Source of the DNA: a virus
Reading direction: 5' to 3' (one strand)
IMG/VR virus record: IMGVR_UViG_3300032291_001985
Coordinates: 1-27,481 of that record
Length of the DNA stretch: 27,481 nucleotides
The notes beneath the pieces were generated by a model, which was given only the letters and a program-made list of their open reading frames with translations, did no database searches and was not told where the DNA came from. The first letter of the stretch is position 1. Every line of letters begins with the position of its first letter. Made by a program: the position numbers and the translations under genes. Positions 14,888 to 23,167 of the stretch are shown here, in pieces.

Positions 14888-17496
14888 TTATTTCCTTGTC
14901 TGTCAACATCATATCGCATATTCATAGAGAAATCATTATTAGCTACATCATTATAATCTTTATCGCCATAAAGATCGGTTGTACCAAATGTAGATACAGT
15001 AGCAGTTTCTCCAGCATCCGCCTGAGTCATAGTTGCAACAGGAGCATTTCCCCACAAAGCTCTTCCTGTTTTTGGTCTGTCTTTTTCCATCAATGACATA
15101 TTGATAGTAATTTCGGCTTCTCTTGGAAATTGCGCAACTTTACCTTTCATACTGGTTTTGTCAAATGTAAATATATTTCCTAAATTATAACTCCAATCTT
15201 GTTGTTGTACAGTACTTTCGTTAATTAATTCCCAAGATGCGTCTTCAGGTATACTAACATTGCACGAATTTAAAACCACACAGTGGTTTTTGTAAAAATC
15301 GCCAAGTGTAAATTGTACCATCGGTGGTATCATAAATCCGCCATTTACAGTGGAAGTATAATTAGAAGGTCTGGTTAAACCCACCAAATAGTTTACACGT
15401 TGCCACATAGGCAGTAATTCTTTAACAGAATGTGCAACCACTTTAAAATTGAAACTAACGTCTCTGGTAAATCCTTTGTAATAGTATAACTTATCAGGTC
15501 TACCCAAATATTCAATTGGTTCCCAAGTAGATGTATTGTTTTCTTGCAACCCTTTTACAGTAGCATTAAACGGTATAAATCTGTTATTAACTATATCATA
15601 GAAGTAAAACTTAACCAAGTCAGGGCCCAATCCGTTAAATTGATCGTTATATTTTTCAGCAAATTCATCCGCATTTAATACACCCAAACTGTTAACATAG
15701 TCAACATTGTTGGTGGGTCTTATAAATCTGTCTCTACCTTCTTTTTTACCCAATAGAGTTGGAAACTTTTCTTTTCTTTCATATCTGATTCGACCAGTAT
15801 AAGTGTATTGATTTGCACTATCAGATCCATCAGGATTGGTTCTGTCTGATTTTACTTTTGCTAAATAATTAAAACCAACATCATCTGTAGCATACTGTTG
15901 TGTTTTTCCAAATATAGGATCTACACCATACTTTAAATTATCGTTTCCAGCAATTTTGGTTTTTAAAATTCTGCTTAAATCTTGAATATATTCTACAGTT
16001 TTATCTGTTTTATCTGAAAGTGTGCGTTGATAGTTTACAGATAATTTAGGATCGGTATATTGTTTATAGTTTAACAATTGATCACTATATTCTACATCTC
16101 CATCTATTTTAACTAAATCGCCGTATCGGTTTGTATTAGCTCCGTCTACAGAACTAATTTCAACATTACTAATTGTATACGAATCTGTTAATTTACCAAC
16201 GCCAGGTGTAGTTGAATATGTAACAGATAAAAAGCTGTTGTTTCTTAAATTTTTATTGCTTTGAACATATAGTCTCAATCGTTTAGAAACTATGTTTGTC
16301 AGAGGAGTGGCAAAAAATCTCATTCCACTTGTACCACTGCTGTTGCCTCCTGTTATTTGTTGTAATCCAACTGCTTTTAACAATCCACCAATAAAACCAC
16401 CTTTTGATTTTGGTTGTGTACCTGTATATAACAAATTATTACCCTGATTTAAATTAACATTTAGATTAGCACTCTTCTTACCACTTGTTCTGTCGTGTGT
16501 AATAGAATTGCTCCATCTATTGGTATTTAACATCAGATCATATGTATCTTCATCAGCTCTGTAATTTAATCCTGCTATTGGTTGAGTAGGTGGTAACAAT
16601 CCACCTAGAATTGTATTATTCTTTAAAAATGACCCAGCTGATTTTAGTAGATTACTAAAGAATCCGCCTTTGCCAGTAGAATTACTCATCAAACTCTTGT
16701 ATCGTTTGTTGTTGTAACCAGCGGTAGCTGTATTACCTCGTAGTAATCCTTTAACACCATCTCGACCTGTAATAGGCATTACTTGATCTGCTTTATCGCC
16801 ACCACCAAGTAATCCTGTAAAATTGAAAAATCCACCCAATCCACTCTTTGGCTCACTAGCTGCACTAGCCACACTACTACGTGGCGGAGATGGATTGCCT
16901 TCAGTTGCACCAAACAATCCACCAATAGCTTTTGTAATACCACCTATGCCGGCAGCACCCATTAAACCACCAACGATATTGCTACTATCTATAAATCTGG
17001 TGGGTCTTTCTATAGCACCAAATGTTGATAATCTAACCGCAGCCAAAAGAGGACTTGCTGGATTATAAATCTTGGTTTCGTCAAATGGAGCAAATCCTTG
17101 TAATAGTATTTGTTTTGTTAAAAAAGTACCACCTTTACCAGATCCTAGAAATCTTCTGATTCTGGTACCGTCTCTCAATGCGGATTGTATAGGAAACGAT
17201 CTACTAACATTTATCTTCTGACGTTGACCTTGATTTGGATTTGCGTAAAATGGAGGTGCTAATTCGCTGCTAATTAATCCTCTTGCGTATAAATCAGTTG
17301 GTTTATTCTTGCTATATAATACTTCGTTGTTATTATTAGTATTGAATAATGTTTCTAATTTACCAGGTGCTCTTAGATTTATATATTGTTCGGCATTTGG
17401 CGGCAAAGATAAACCCGCACCTTGTATATTAGAAAGTGTGGTAACTTGCGCACCATCATTACCTATTGCGCTAGAATATGTATTACTATTTGCCAT
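14884..17496 (-). CDS. Large tail/baseplate structural protein, possible tube-cap protein, 870 aa
   Basis: Probable virion protein. The first 330 residues are rich in Gly, Ser and Asn with repeated KGGFF/GGLLG-type patches (GGFFNFTGLLGGGD, GKGGFFSNLLKSAG, KGGFIGGLLKAVG), likely flexible or internal. The C-terminal third is more ordered: STWEPIEYLGRPD, YYYKGFTRDVSFNFKVVAHS, LLPMWQRVNYLVGLTRPS, then GGFMIPPMVQFTLGDFY. This block of 'EYxGRPD ... GFTRxxSFxFKV ... LxPMWxxxNYL' resembles tail-tube-associated baseplate proteins of contractile phages (T4 gp48/gp54 role), by memory rather than search. The gene comes just after the tape-measure gene and overlaps the LysM gene, which fits a protein at the tube/baseplate junction. 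The TATTTATAA element lies 3 bases before its ATG. Confidence 0.72.
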   Translation of the reverse strand: MANSNTYSSAIGNDGAQVTTLSNIQGAGLSLPPNAEQYINLRAPGKLETLFNTNNNNEVLYSKNKPTDLYARGLISSELAPPFYANPNQGQRQKINVSRSFPIQSALRDGTRIRRFLGSGKGGTFLTKQILLQGFAPFDETKIYNPASPLLAAVRLSTFGAIERPTRFIDSSNIVGGLMGAAGIGGITKAIGGLFGATEGNPSPPRSSVASAASEPKSGLGGFFNFTGLLGGGDKADQVMPITGRDGVKGLLRGNTATAGYNNKRYKSLMSNSTGKGGFFSNLLKSAGSFLKNNTILGGLLPPTQPIAGLNYRADEDTYDLMLNTNRWSNSITHDRTSGKKSANLNVNLNQGNNLLYTGTQPKSKGGFIGGLLKAVGLQQITGGNSSGTSGMRFFATPLTNIVSKRLRLYVQSNKNLRNNSFLSVTYSTTPGVGKLTDSYTISNVEISSVDGANTNRYGDLVKIDGDVEYSDQLLNYKQYTDPKLSVNYQRTLSDKTDKTVEYIQDLSRILKTKIAGNDNLKYGVDPIFGKTQQYATDDVGFNYLAKVKSDRTNPDGSDSANQYTYTGRIRYERKEKFPTLLGKKEGRDRFIRPTNNVDYVNSLGVLNADEFAEKYNDQFNGLGPDLVKFYFYDIVNNRFIPFNATVKGLQENNTSTWEPIEYLGRPDKLYYYKGFTRDVSFNFKVVAHSVKELLPMWQRVNYLVGLTRPSNYTSTVNGGFMIPPMVQFTLGDFYKNHCVVLNSCNVSIPEDASWELINESTVQQQDWSYNLGNIFTFDKTSMKGKVAQFPREAEITINMSLMEKDRPKTGRALWGNAPVATMTQADAGETATVSTFGTTDLYGDKDYNDVANNDFSMNMRYDVDRQGNK

Positions 17497-17499
17497 TAA

Positions 17500-17508
17500 T
17501 TATAAATA
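17500..17508 (-). promoter_or_regulatory. TATTTATAA start-proximal element (870-aa gene)
   Basis: TATTTATAA on the minus strand, 3 bases before ATG 17496, in the short gap after the tape-measure stop. Confidence 0.42.
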
Positions 17509-17513
17509 TCAGA

Positions 17514-20500
17514 TTAATTGGTTGTTGCTTGACCAAATGAACCAAATTTTGCGTTACTTGTTGCTAATAATTGATTTGCACGTTGACCATCAATATACAC
17601 AGCAATTTGACCAGATGCCATCATAGAAGTCAATTTATCAAGTTTTTCTGCTAAAACTCTATTGGAATTTACAATTGTATTGATCAATAAATCATCGTTT
17701 TTTACACTTGTTTTTGATTCGGCTGTGGTTTTTGATGGAGTTTCATCTGATGCCCCAACAATTCTACCTACAAAATTAAATGTTTTTCCAATTGTTTCAG
17801 ATATAAATGAACCAATTCCTTTCATTTTCTCCCACACTTTTTCAAGCGCATTAATAATAAATGTAAAAGCACCACTGAATGTATCTTTAATAAACGACCC
17901 CACTTCGGATACAGCAGACTTTATTAATTGAAATGCTTTTCTAAATGGATATGTAAGTACTTCAAATAACATATCTACTACAGATTTGATACCATCAACA
18001 ATTGTTAAACCAAGTTCAGATGGAGAAAATCCTAACCATTTTTTAATTCCTTGCCAAGCTGTTTCGAATGCACCAATGATTATAGATGGGATCGCAGCTG
18101 CTAAAAAGAAAAGTCCTTTTAAAATTACCAATCCCAATTCTGCTGTTACTTTAGCCAATGCTACAGGCAATTTAATAAACGCGAATAGAATCATTTCAAC
18201 TGCCAAATTTCCAATATTGAGGAAAATCTTACCCCACTGTATCCCACCCCCTTCACTAAACATTTCTTCTATTTTATCAGGTAAACTTGTTAATGCGTCT
18301 AATAAAAAGTTGGTTAGATCTTTAAATATTGATCCAAAATCTATCTCGGCTAAAAACAATGGTATCTTTTTAAGAAAATCAAAAACCATTTTTAATGGTT
18401 CTATTACCAAAACATTAACTACAGATTTTAATCCAGCTACAACTTTTTGACTCGTAGTACCCGTGGTTTCATTAAATGCTTTAAAAAATGCTATACCAGA
18501 TTGTATTACAGATACAACTAATCCTATAGGCCCCAAAAATTTAGCCACTACTCCAAAAAGTGGGGCAAATTTTGAAAGAGCGCCAACTCCAGTTCCTAGT
18601 TTTCCAAAAATGTTTGTTATAACACTCCCCGTTCCACTTATAAATTTACCAATGCCACTAAATGTGGATCCTATTATTCTTCCAACAGCAGATATTTTGC
18701 TTGTGCCAACTGAAAATAAACTAAATACATTTCCTATTATTTTATAAAATCCACCTACAATCGATGTGGTCGATTTTATTACCGATCCAATTGACATTAT
18801 TGCTTTTTTAGCAATATCAGAATACTGAGCAATAACTTGTAAATTTTTAAACAACAAAAATGTTTTGCCTATTTCTATAGCCAATTTTTTAATTTCTTCT
18901 CGGTTATCTTTTATATACTTTAATAACTCTGTAAATATTGGACCGATTTGTTCCAATATAGGCCCAATAAATTCCATAAATATTGCATTAATTTCATTTT
19001 GTAATTGTTTCACTCTGGTTTGATTTTTTTCTTGAATCAACCCCTTTTCATATTCGGCCTGAGCGGCTTTTTTAGCGGCAATAGGATCATTCTTCATCAT
19101 TTCCGCCATTTGTTTTTTCTTCTCCGCTTCAGCTTTTACCAATGGATCTTTTGATTTTAATGCTTCTTTCAAATTTTCTTCAGCATTTAACATGTCTTGT
19201 AATTCTTTTACAGACTTACCAGCAGCTTTTGCAAATGCTTCTTGTGCAATTGGATTTAACTGATTAAACTTAATTTTCTTAGCTTGGTCCAATATTAATT
19301 TATTTGCTTCAACAACTTTACCTTGGAATGCCAATCTACGAGCTTCATTGAAGTTAATGTTTTTACCAATCAATGCACTAGCTTTTAATTCTGATTGAAT
19401 ACTACTTTCAAAGTCAAGCAAACCCTTTGCAGTTTTTGCCATATTGTCAAGAGTAGTACCCATTTGTCTAGCTTGAGCTGCAGCTCTAACCATTTCATCT
19501 GCATTTTTACCAGCAAACATTCTAGCTTCTTCAGATGCATTTGCGACATCGAGCATTACATCGTCCAACCCAACTCCATAAGCATTTGCAGCAAATTTTG
19601 CCAATCCCAACATATTTTGTTTGGCTATTGCACTTTTTCCAGATACACCGCCTAACGTTTGTAGAAACTTAACACTTGTTTCAGAAGCTACTCCAAATTG
19701 AGCAGACATTATTGAAACATCTTTAACCAATCCTTTTTCCATAGATTGCAAACTTGTAAAAGTTGAACCTATTTGTTTCATTGTTCCGCCAAGTTGTTCA
19801 GCGTTTATACCAAACTCAGCTAACTCAATAGAAGCTTCTCGTATGTTTTTTTCAAAAATTGCACCCTGACTTGGTAATAGTCCAAATTTTTGTCTGACAT
19901 TTGTAGCAGCGGTGTCAATTTGGTTAAATATGTCGAGTATTTTTGAAAACGACTCGCCTATAGTAGATGGCACATTTAAAGATTTAAATACTTTTTCACT
20001 TATAGAAGACAGTTTTTCAAATATTTTTTCAACATTTTTCAATGTAAATTCAAAACTTTTATTTGCAAGATCTATATTTTTTTTAGTTTTTATAATTTCT
20101 GCATTAACCGATTCAAATTGTTGATCAATTAACGACCCCACATTTTTTTGCTTTTCATATACTTTAAGATTGCCATCTAAAGCAATTTTTTGCATTAATA
20201 AGTTGTTTTTAAATGATTCAGCCGCTTGAAGTTGATCTCCGACAATGTTTCCAAGATTAATTTCTTCATCAATTCTATTCATTTGAGCTTGATAAATTTC
20301 TTGCTGTAATTCTAATTTTCTTTTTTCTAAATTAAAAGATGCCTCATCATATACAATCGACGCTTTTTTTTGTTCGCTTATAATAGAAGCAATATCAGAT
20401 TGAAGATTTGTAAGAACATTTAATCGACGTTGGTTTTTTTCTTGTTCACTTAAATTTTTACTTATATCTGCCCAATCTGATTTAAGCTTTTCAGTTATAT

Positions 20501-20567
20501 TACTGGCAGCACCTAAATTTTTAAGTGCATTGGCCAGAGCGGTTGGATCAAATGGTTGTGCTGCCAT
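17514..20567 (-). CDS. Tail tape-measure protein, 1017 aa
   Basis: Sets tail length and threads the tube before DNA release. The N-terminal 550 residues are almost all helical and charged, with long coiled-coil stretches (residues 20-210, 460-560) and alanine-rich helices. Hydrophobic, membrane-like segments follow at about 665-695 (FLGPIGLVVSVIQSGIAFF) and 785-835 (around FAFIKLPVALAKV and LFFLAAAIPSIIIGAF), as in other tape measures. Gly-rich repeats with 'GSVIKSTTSIVGGF' texture lie between. At about 1.5 angstroms per residue a tail near 150 nm is expected. The position directly after the gp26-like chaperone with its frameshift extension is the classic order. No lysozyme or peptidase motif is seen. 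The call rests on length, composition and position. Confidence 0.9.
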   Translation of the reverse strand: MAAQPFDPTALANALKNLGAASNITEKLKSDWADISKNLSEQEKNQRRLNVLTNLQSDIASIISEQKKASIVYDEASFNLEKRKLELQQEIYQAQMNRIDEEINLGNIVGDQLQAAESFKNNLLMQKIALDGNLKVYEKQKNVGSLIDQQFESVNAEIIKTKKNIDLANKSFEFTLKNVEKIFEKLSSISEKVFKSLNVPSTIGESFSKILDIFNQIDTAATNVRQKFGLLPSQGAIFEKNIREASIELAEFGINAEQLGGTMKQIGSTFTSLQSMEKGLVKDVSIMSAQFGVASETSVKFLQTLGGVSGKSAIAKQNMLGLAKFAANAYGVGLDDVMLDVANASEEARMFAGKNADEMVRAAAQARQMGTTLDNMAKTAKGLLDFESSIQSELKASALIGKNINFNEARRLAFQGKVVEANKLILDQAKKIKFNQLNPIAQEAFAKAAGKSVKELQDMLNAEENLKEALKSKDPLVKAEAEKKKQMAEMMKNDPIAAKKAAQAEYEKGLIQEKNQTRVKQLQNEINAIFMEFIGPILEQIGPIFTELLKYIKDNREEIKKLAIEIGKTFLLFKNLQVIAQYSDIAKKAIMSIGSVIKSTTSIVGGFYKIIGNVFSLFSVGTSKISAVGRIIGSTFSGIGKFISGTGSVITNIFGKLGTGVGALSKFAPLFGVVAKFLGPIGLVVSVIQSGIAFFKAFNETTGTTSQKVVAGLKSVVNVLVIEPLKMVFDFLKKIPLFLAEIDFGSIFKDLTNFLLDALTSLPDKIEEMFSEGGGIQWGKIFLNIGNLAVEMILFAFIKLPVALAKVTAELGLVILKGLFFLAAAIPSIIIGAFETAWQGIKKWLGFSPSELGLTIVDGIKSVVDMLFEVLTYPFRKAFQLIKSAVSEVGSFIKDTFSGAFTFIINALEKVWEKMKGIGSFISETIGKTFNFVGRIVGASDETPSKTTAESKTSVKNDDLLINTIVNSNRVLAEKLDKLTSMMASGQIAVYIDGQRANQLLATSNAKFGSFGQATTN

Positions 20568-20572
20568 ATAAT

Positions 20573-20581
20573 ATATAAATA
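20573..20581 (-). promoter_or_regulatory. TATTTATAT start-proximal element (tape measure)
   Basis: TATTTATAT on the minus strand, 5 bases before ATG 20567, just after the stop of the frameshift extension (20603). Confidence 0.38.
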
Positions 20582-20602
20582 TGACAACTATATTATTTTA
20601 CA

Positions 20603-20830
20603 CTAAAAAGGCTTATCTACTTTACCCGACTTTTTAGCAGGTTCTTTGTAACTATCACTTTCTTTGTTCTTTATATTTGCTAATTGAGCATAGTAAAAAT
20701 TACGCAAAAATACGGGTAAATTATACGCAATTTGTACATTTACCGCTCCTTGCGAGAAATAACTCAATTCAAATATTTGACCGTGAACTTGTAACTTATA
20801 TTCAGGATTCAGGCCAAAAAAACTGTACCG
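20603..20830 (-). CDS. gp51-like tail-chaperone extension read by +1 frameshift (70 codons after the slip)
   Basis: This frame is open from just after a TGA at 20831-20833 to TAG at 20603-20605 and has no ATG or GTG. After a one-base skip at the T7 run it encodes 70 residues, beginning GLNPEYKLQVHGQIFELSYF and ending in a lysine-rich tail. The part AYNLPVFLRNFYYAQLANIKNKE has the 'LP...R.(F/W)(F/Y)...l...K.kE' ending of T4 gp51-like proteins and of the T part of lambda GT-type chaperones. With the upstream gene it would give a 340-residue fusion. It fills an otherwise unexplained 234-bp gap between the gp26-like and tape-measure genes. TTG codons could in principle start a separate protein, but none has a ribosome-binding signal. 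Confidence 0.8.
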   Translation of the reverse strand, partial: RYSFFGLNPEYKLQVHGQIFELSYFSQGAVNVQIAYNLPVFLRNFYYAQLANIKNKESDSYKEPAKKSGKVDKPF

Positions 20831-21626
20831 TCATCGGTACATCCATCCTTTCCACCTCACCACAGTGTTCACATACAAAGTCAAAACCCATATCCAATTC
20901 AGGCGCAATTGTTTTAATATAAGCTCTTAGTGCCATACTGTCTTTTGACAACAACTCATTGTCAACAAATTTATTGATAGATGCAATATCTGGTTTTCCA
21001 TCTATACTTACAATCAGCTTTTTAAGTCTGGTAGTTACTTCTGTGCTGGCTTGTTTTTTTATCTTGGTCATCGCTTTAATATCACGATCAATGCTTTCTT
21101 GATCACCAGATGTAACAAGTTTAAATGTTATTCTACGTTTACAATATGGAAACTCAAATTCAAATTCATTACTACCCTTCTGAAACTTATTGAAGTCCAC
21201 TTCTTTTTCATTTAATGTACTTAAATCAATATATGTTTTGTTTTCGGTATTACATTTTTTGCACTCAATTTTTACAGGTCCGTATTTGTCACCATATGCC
21301 AAACGTCTAGCAGCAACAAACAGTGCATTTTTGTCTACCATCAACAAATCTTGTGTTCTTACGCCGGGTGTAACAATTAAAGATTCAAGCAATTTATCCA
21401 ATACAGTACCGTTTTTGATGAAGTTTTCATTGGTTAAAATGTCTTCTTCTCTAGCGGTCATCATCTTTAATTCCACACTACCTTTGCTTAGTGGACTAGA
21501 CTCATCATAGAAATATCCTTTAGATGGCAATTCTATTGTTTCCGCAGGATAACTTGTAGGTGCAGCTATTGTTGATGCAGTTGAATGCTGTTGCTTTAAT
21601 TTTTGAATTATAATTTCGTCACTCAT
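20802..21626 (-). CDS. 26: gp26-like baseplate hub assembly / tail chaperone protein, 274 aa
   Basis: Matches the 'T4 bacteriophage base plate protein' (gp26) family as found in marine T4-like phages: IELPSKGYFYDES, the strongly typical MMTAREEDILTNENFIKNGTVLDKLL, and VDKNALFVAARRLAYGDKY. Two CxxC pairs, C122/C125 (CKKC) and C252/C255 (CEHC), are expected to make one zinc site. Residues 170-230 are helical. The zero-frame protein ends FFWPES, immediately after a T7 run that gives access to the gp51-like frame. Order on the strand is gp26-like, extension, tape measure, so a role as chaperone of the tape measure is more likely than a structural one. No TATTTATWA element is seen at its start, unlike its neighbours. 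Confidence 0.88.
   Translation of the reverse strand: MSDEIIIQKLKQQHSTASTIAAPTSYPAETIELPSKGYFYDESSPLSKGSVELKMMTAREEDILTNENFIKNGTVLDKLLESLIVTPGVRTQDLLMVDKNALFVAARRLAYGDKYGPVKIECKKCNTENKTYIDLSTLNEKEVDFNKFQKGSNEFEFEFPYCKRRITFKLVTSGDQESIDRDIKAMTKIKKQASTEVTTRLKKLIVSIDGKPDIASINKFVDNELLSKDSMALRAYIKTIAPELDMGFDFVCEHCGEVERMDVPMTVQFFWPES
20816..20822 (-). other. T7 slippery run, candidate +1 frameshift site
   Basis: Zero frame reads CAG TTT TTT TGG. Moving forward one base after the second TTT keeps the phenylalanine tRNA paired with TTT and continues GGC CTG into the gp51-like frame. A -1 move would stop within three codons, so only +1 (or -2) is productive. Polymerase slippage on the same run is an alternative route. 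Confidence 0.65.
20824..20841 (-). promoter_or_regulatory. 7-bp hairpin abutting the slippery run
   Basis: TGTACCG and CGGTACA pair around a 4-base loop, one base before the T7 on the minus strand. It could influence frameshifting from the 5' side. It also has the form of an intrinsic terminator, although inside a coding region. Confidence 0.55.
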
Positions 21627-21675
21627 AACTTTATAACAATATATAGAACTTTATATAACTTTTATGTTATTATAT

Positions 21676-22581
21676 TTAAATTGATTTCAACTGATGTTGA
21701 GCAGCATCACGAGCAGCTTTTCTACTGTCTACTCCGTCTTTTTTGTTTTTTACATTTAGTTCAGCTCTGTCTTTTTCTTCGGGGGTAGTTGCATCTTTTA
21801 AATCGTCATTTGCTTTTGTAAGTTCTTGTTGTGCCGCATCAAGTTCAGCATTACGAAGAACCAATCCAGCCATATTCCACTTTTGTCTTGCAGATTTTAT
21901 TTTTGCATCATCTTCTTTCATTATACCCACAATCAATTTCTTTAATAACTTCTTTTGCTTTTCAGTTAATTTACCGGCGTTGTTACCCAATCTATTGTTT
22001 AGTATATTATGAACATTTGTATTGTAATTACCAAACAAATCAGTAATAAAAGCCTTTTGTTGCTCTGGGGTTAATGTAGCATATTGAGATCTCAATTGAC
22101 TTGCACTTCTAGCCGGAAACCCTAGTACTGTAAAATCTGTAGTTGGTACTGTTATCAAATATCCGTGTTTTATGGCTGGGTCTAATTTGGATTGATTTTT
22201 TGGCAACGGTTGCAAATAGGAAGGAGACCCATCTTTTTTTACAAAGTTTTTGAATCGTGGATCTTCAGCCATATCCTTTTCACTAACCGCAAAAATAATA
22301 CTATCACGTTCTATATTGATTGGTATTTGATTAGCTACACTTTGCAAGTTGTAATTGTTTTTGACGTTTAGTATTTTGTTTGCGGGTATACCTGTGGTAA
22401 TCATCATTTGCTTTTTTTCATCAAAAGTAAATGGTGATTTTGGCAATTCTGTGACACCTGTGGTTGTTATATATACATCATTACCACCAAATTTAGTGGT
22501 TAGGTAGTTGTATACACTTTTGTGACCGTTATGCCATGGGTGAAATCTTCCAGGGAATATTACGAATATTTTCTTGCTCAT
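21676..22581 (-). CDS. HIGH-superfamily nucleotidyltransferase (cytidylyl/adenylyltransferase-like) with coiled-coil tail
   Basis: The Rossmann-type domain opens KKIFVIFPGRFHPWHNGH, with the (H/T)xGH nucleotide-binding motif at H17-N18-G19-H20. A later ARSASQLRSQY matches the second signature, ISxTxxR. This is the fold of NadM/NadD, glycerol-phosphate cytidylyltransferase and phosphopantetheine adenylyltransferase. About 190 residues form the enzyme. The rest is helical and Ala/Lys/Asp-rich (AELDAAQQELTKANDDLKDA), probably coiled coil. I start at ATG 22581 (MSKK); ATG 22587 is also possible. The frame to 22611 would run into a terminator hairpin. It sits between the tail tube and gp26-like genes, odd for a metabolic enzyme. 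The substrate cannot be read from sequence; NMN/NAD-type or lipid/sugar headgroup chemistry are both open. Confidence 0.82.
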   Translation of the reverse strand: MSKKIFVIFPGRFHPWHNGHKSVYNYLTTKFGGNDVYITTTGVTELPKSPFTFDEKKQMMITTGIPANKILNVKNNYNLQSVANQIPINIERDSIIFAVSEKDMAEDPRFKNFVKKDGSPSYLQPLPKNQSKLDPAIKHGYLITVPTTDFTVLGFPARSASQLRSQYATLTPEQQKAFITDLFGNYNTNVHNILNNRLGNNAGKLTEKQKKLLKKLIVGIMKEDDAKIKSARQKWNMAGLVLRNAELDAAQQELTKANDDLKDATTPEEKDRAELNVKNKKDGVDSRKAARDAAQHQLKSI

Positions 22582-22591
22582 TTGCATATAG

Positions 22592-22600
22592 TAATAAATA
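22592..22600 (-). promoter_or_regulatory. TATTTATTA start-proximal element (nucleotidyltransferase)
   Basis: TATTTATTA on the minus strand, 4 bases before ATG 22587 and 10 before ATG 22581. It follows directly on a terminator hairpin, which makes a promoter role plausible. Confidence 0.48.
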
Positions 22601-22603
22601 GAA

Positions 22604-22627
22604 AACCCCACAAATAAATGTGGGGTT
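22604..22627 (-). terminator. Bidirectional-looking terminator after the tail tube gene
   Basis: AACCCCACA (22604-22612) and TGTGGGGTT (22619-22627) form a 9-bp perfect stem with a 6-base AATAAA loop. T-rich sequence follows in both directions. It lies 20 bp after the tube stop, as expected for a highly expressed virion gene. Confidence 0.78.
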
Positions 22628-22646
22628 CTTTTTGATACAATAAATA

Positions 22647-23138
22647 TTAATATTGGAGAATTGCGTAATCGTATGCTACAGATAAACTGATCATCTGAGC
22701 AGCACCGTCATCGCTCCAATCCATTTCTTGGAAATCAGCGCTTACGATAAATGAACCTACCAACTTCCATTCTTCTACTTTGTCACCTACTGGACCCAAG
22801 ACGTTAATTGTTAGATCCTTCTTATAAAAGTCTTGATAACCGTCACGACCAGTAACTGATTCGTGGTGCAAACGTACCCATTCCATTACTGCTTGAGCAC
22901 CGGATGGTACAATTGGATCATAAAGTTCCATACTGATTTCATCCCATACACTTTTACCCTTGTAGTAGGTTTTTACGTTAATATGGTCAAGTTCCTTCTT
23001 GGCTTGTGTTAGTTTAGGACGATTGACCTTTTTGATGATGAATGATGGAATACCATCAACATAAAGAATAAAACGATTCTTTACTTTTGGTTCGAATGCC
23101 GTAGCGAATATTTCACTTGGATTTAGTAGTTCTGCCAT
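22647..23138 (-). CDS. 19: Tail tube protein, T4 gp19-like, 163 aa
   Basis: The major inner-tube subunit of the contractile tail; hexamers stack on the baseplate. Length equals T4 gp19 (163). Typical family segments are FEPKVKNRFILYVDGIPSFIIKKVNRPKL near the start, HINVKTYYKGKSVWDEISMELYDP in the middle, AVMEWVRLHHESVTGRDGYQD, and the end strand GAAQMISLSVAYDYA. No missing parts. An AGAAAGG motif 10 bases before the ATG is one of the few Shine-Dalgarno-like sequences here, in keeping with high expression, and a strong terminator follows. The sheath gene is not in the window; a plus-strand homing endonuclease lies immediately upstream. Confidence 0.93.
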   Translation of the reverse strand: MAELLNPSEIFATAFEPKVKNRFILYVDGIPSFIIKKVNRPKLTQAKKELDHINVKTYYKGKSVWDEISMELYDPIVPSGAQAVMEWVRLHHESVTGRDGYQDFYKKDLTINVLGPVGDKVEEWKLVGSFIVSADFQEMDWSDDGAAQMISLSVAYDYAILQY

Positions 23139-23158
23139 AAATTATATACCTTTCTTTA

Positions 23159-23167
23159 TAATAAATA
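23159..23167 (-). promoter_or_regulatory. TATTTATTA element upstream of the tail tube gene
   Basis: TATTTATTA on the minus strand, 20 bases before ATG 23138 and 5' of the AAAGAAAGG ribosome-binding site. The larger distance leaves room for a leader, as a promoter would. The rest of the 103-bp divergent gap is AT-rich. Confidence 0.5.

Noticed and set aside
17986-18450. 154-codon plus-strand ORF inside the tape-measure gene
   Set aside because: Antisense shadow of a long real coding frame with biased composition; no ribosome-binding site and no recognisable domain.
22582-22611. 10-codon N-terminal extension of the nucleotidyltransferase
   Set aside because: It overlaps the terminator and the TATTTATTA element; the enzyme fold begins at MSKKIFVIF.
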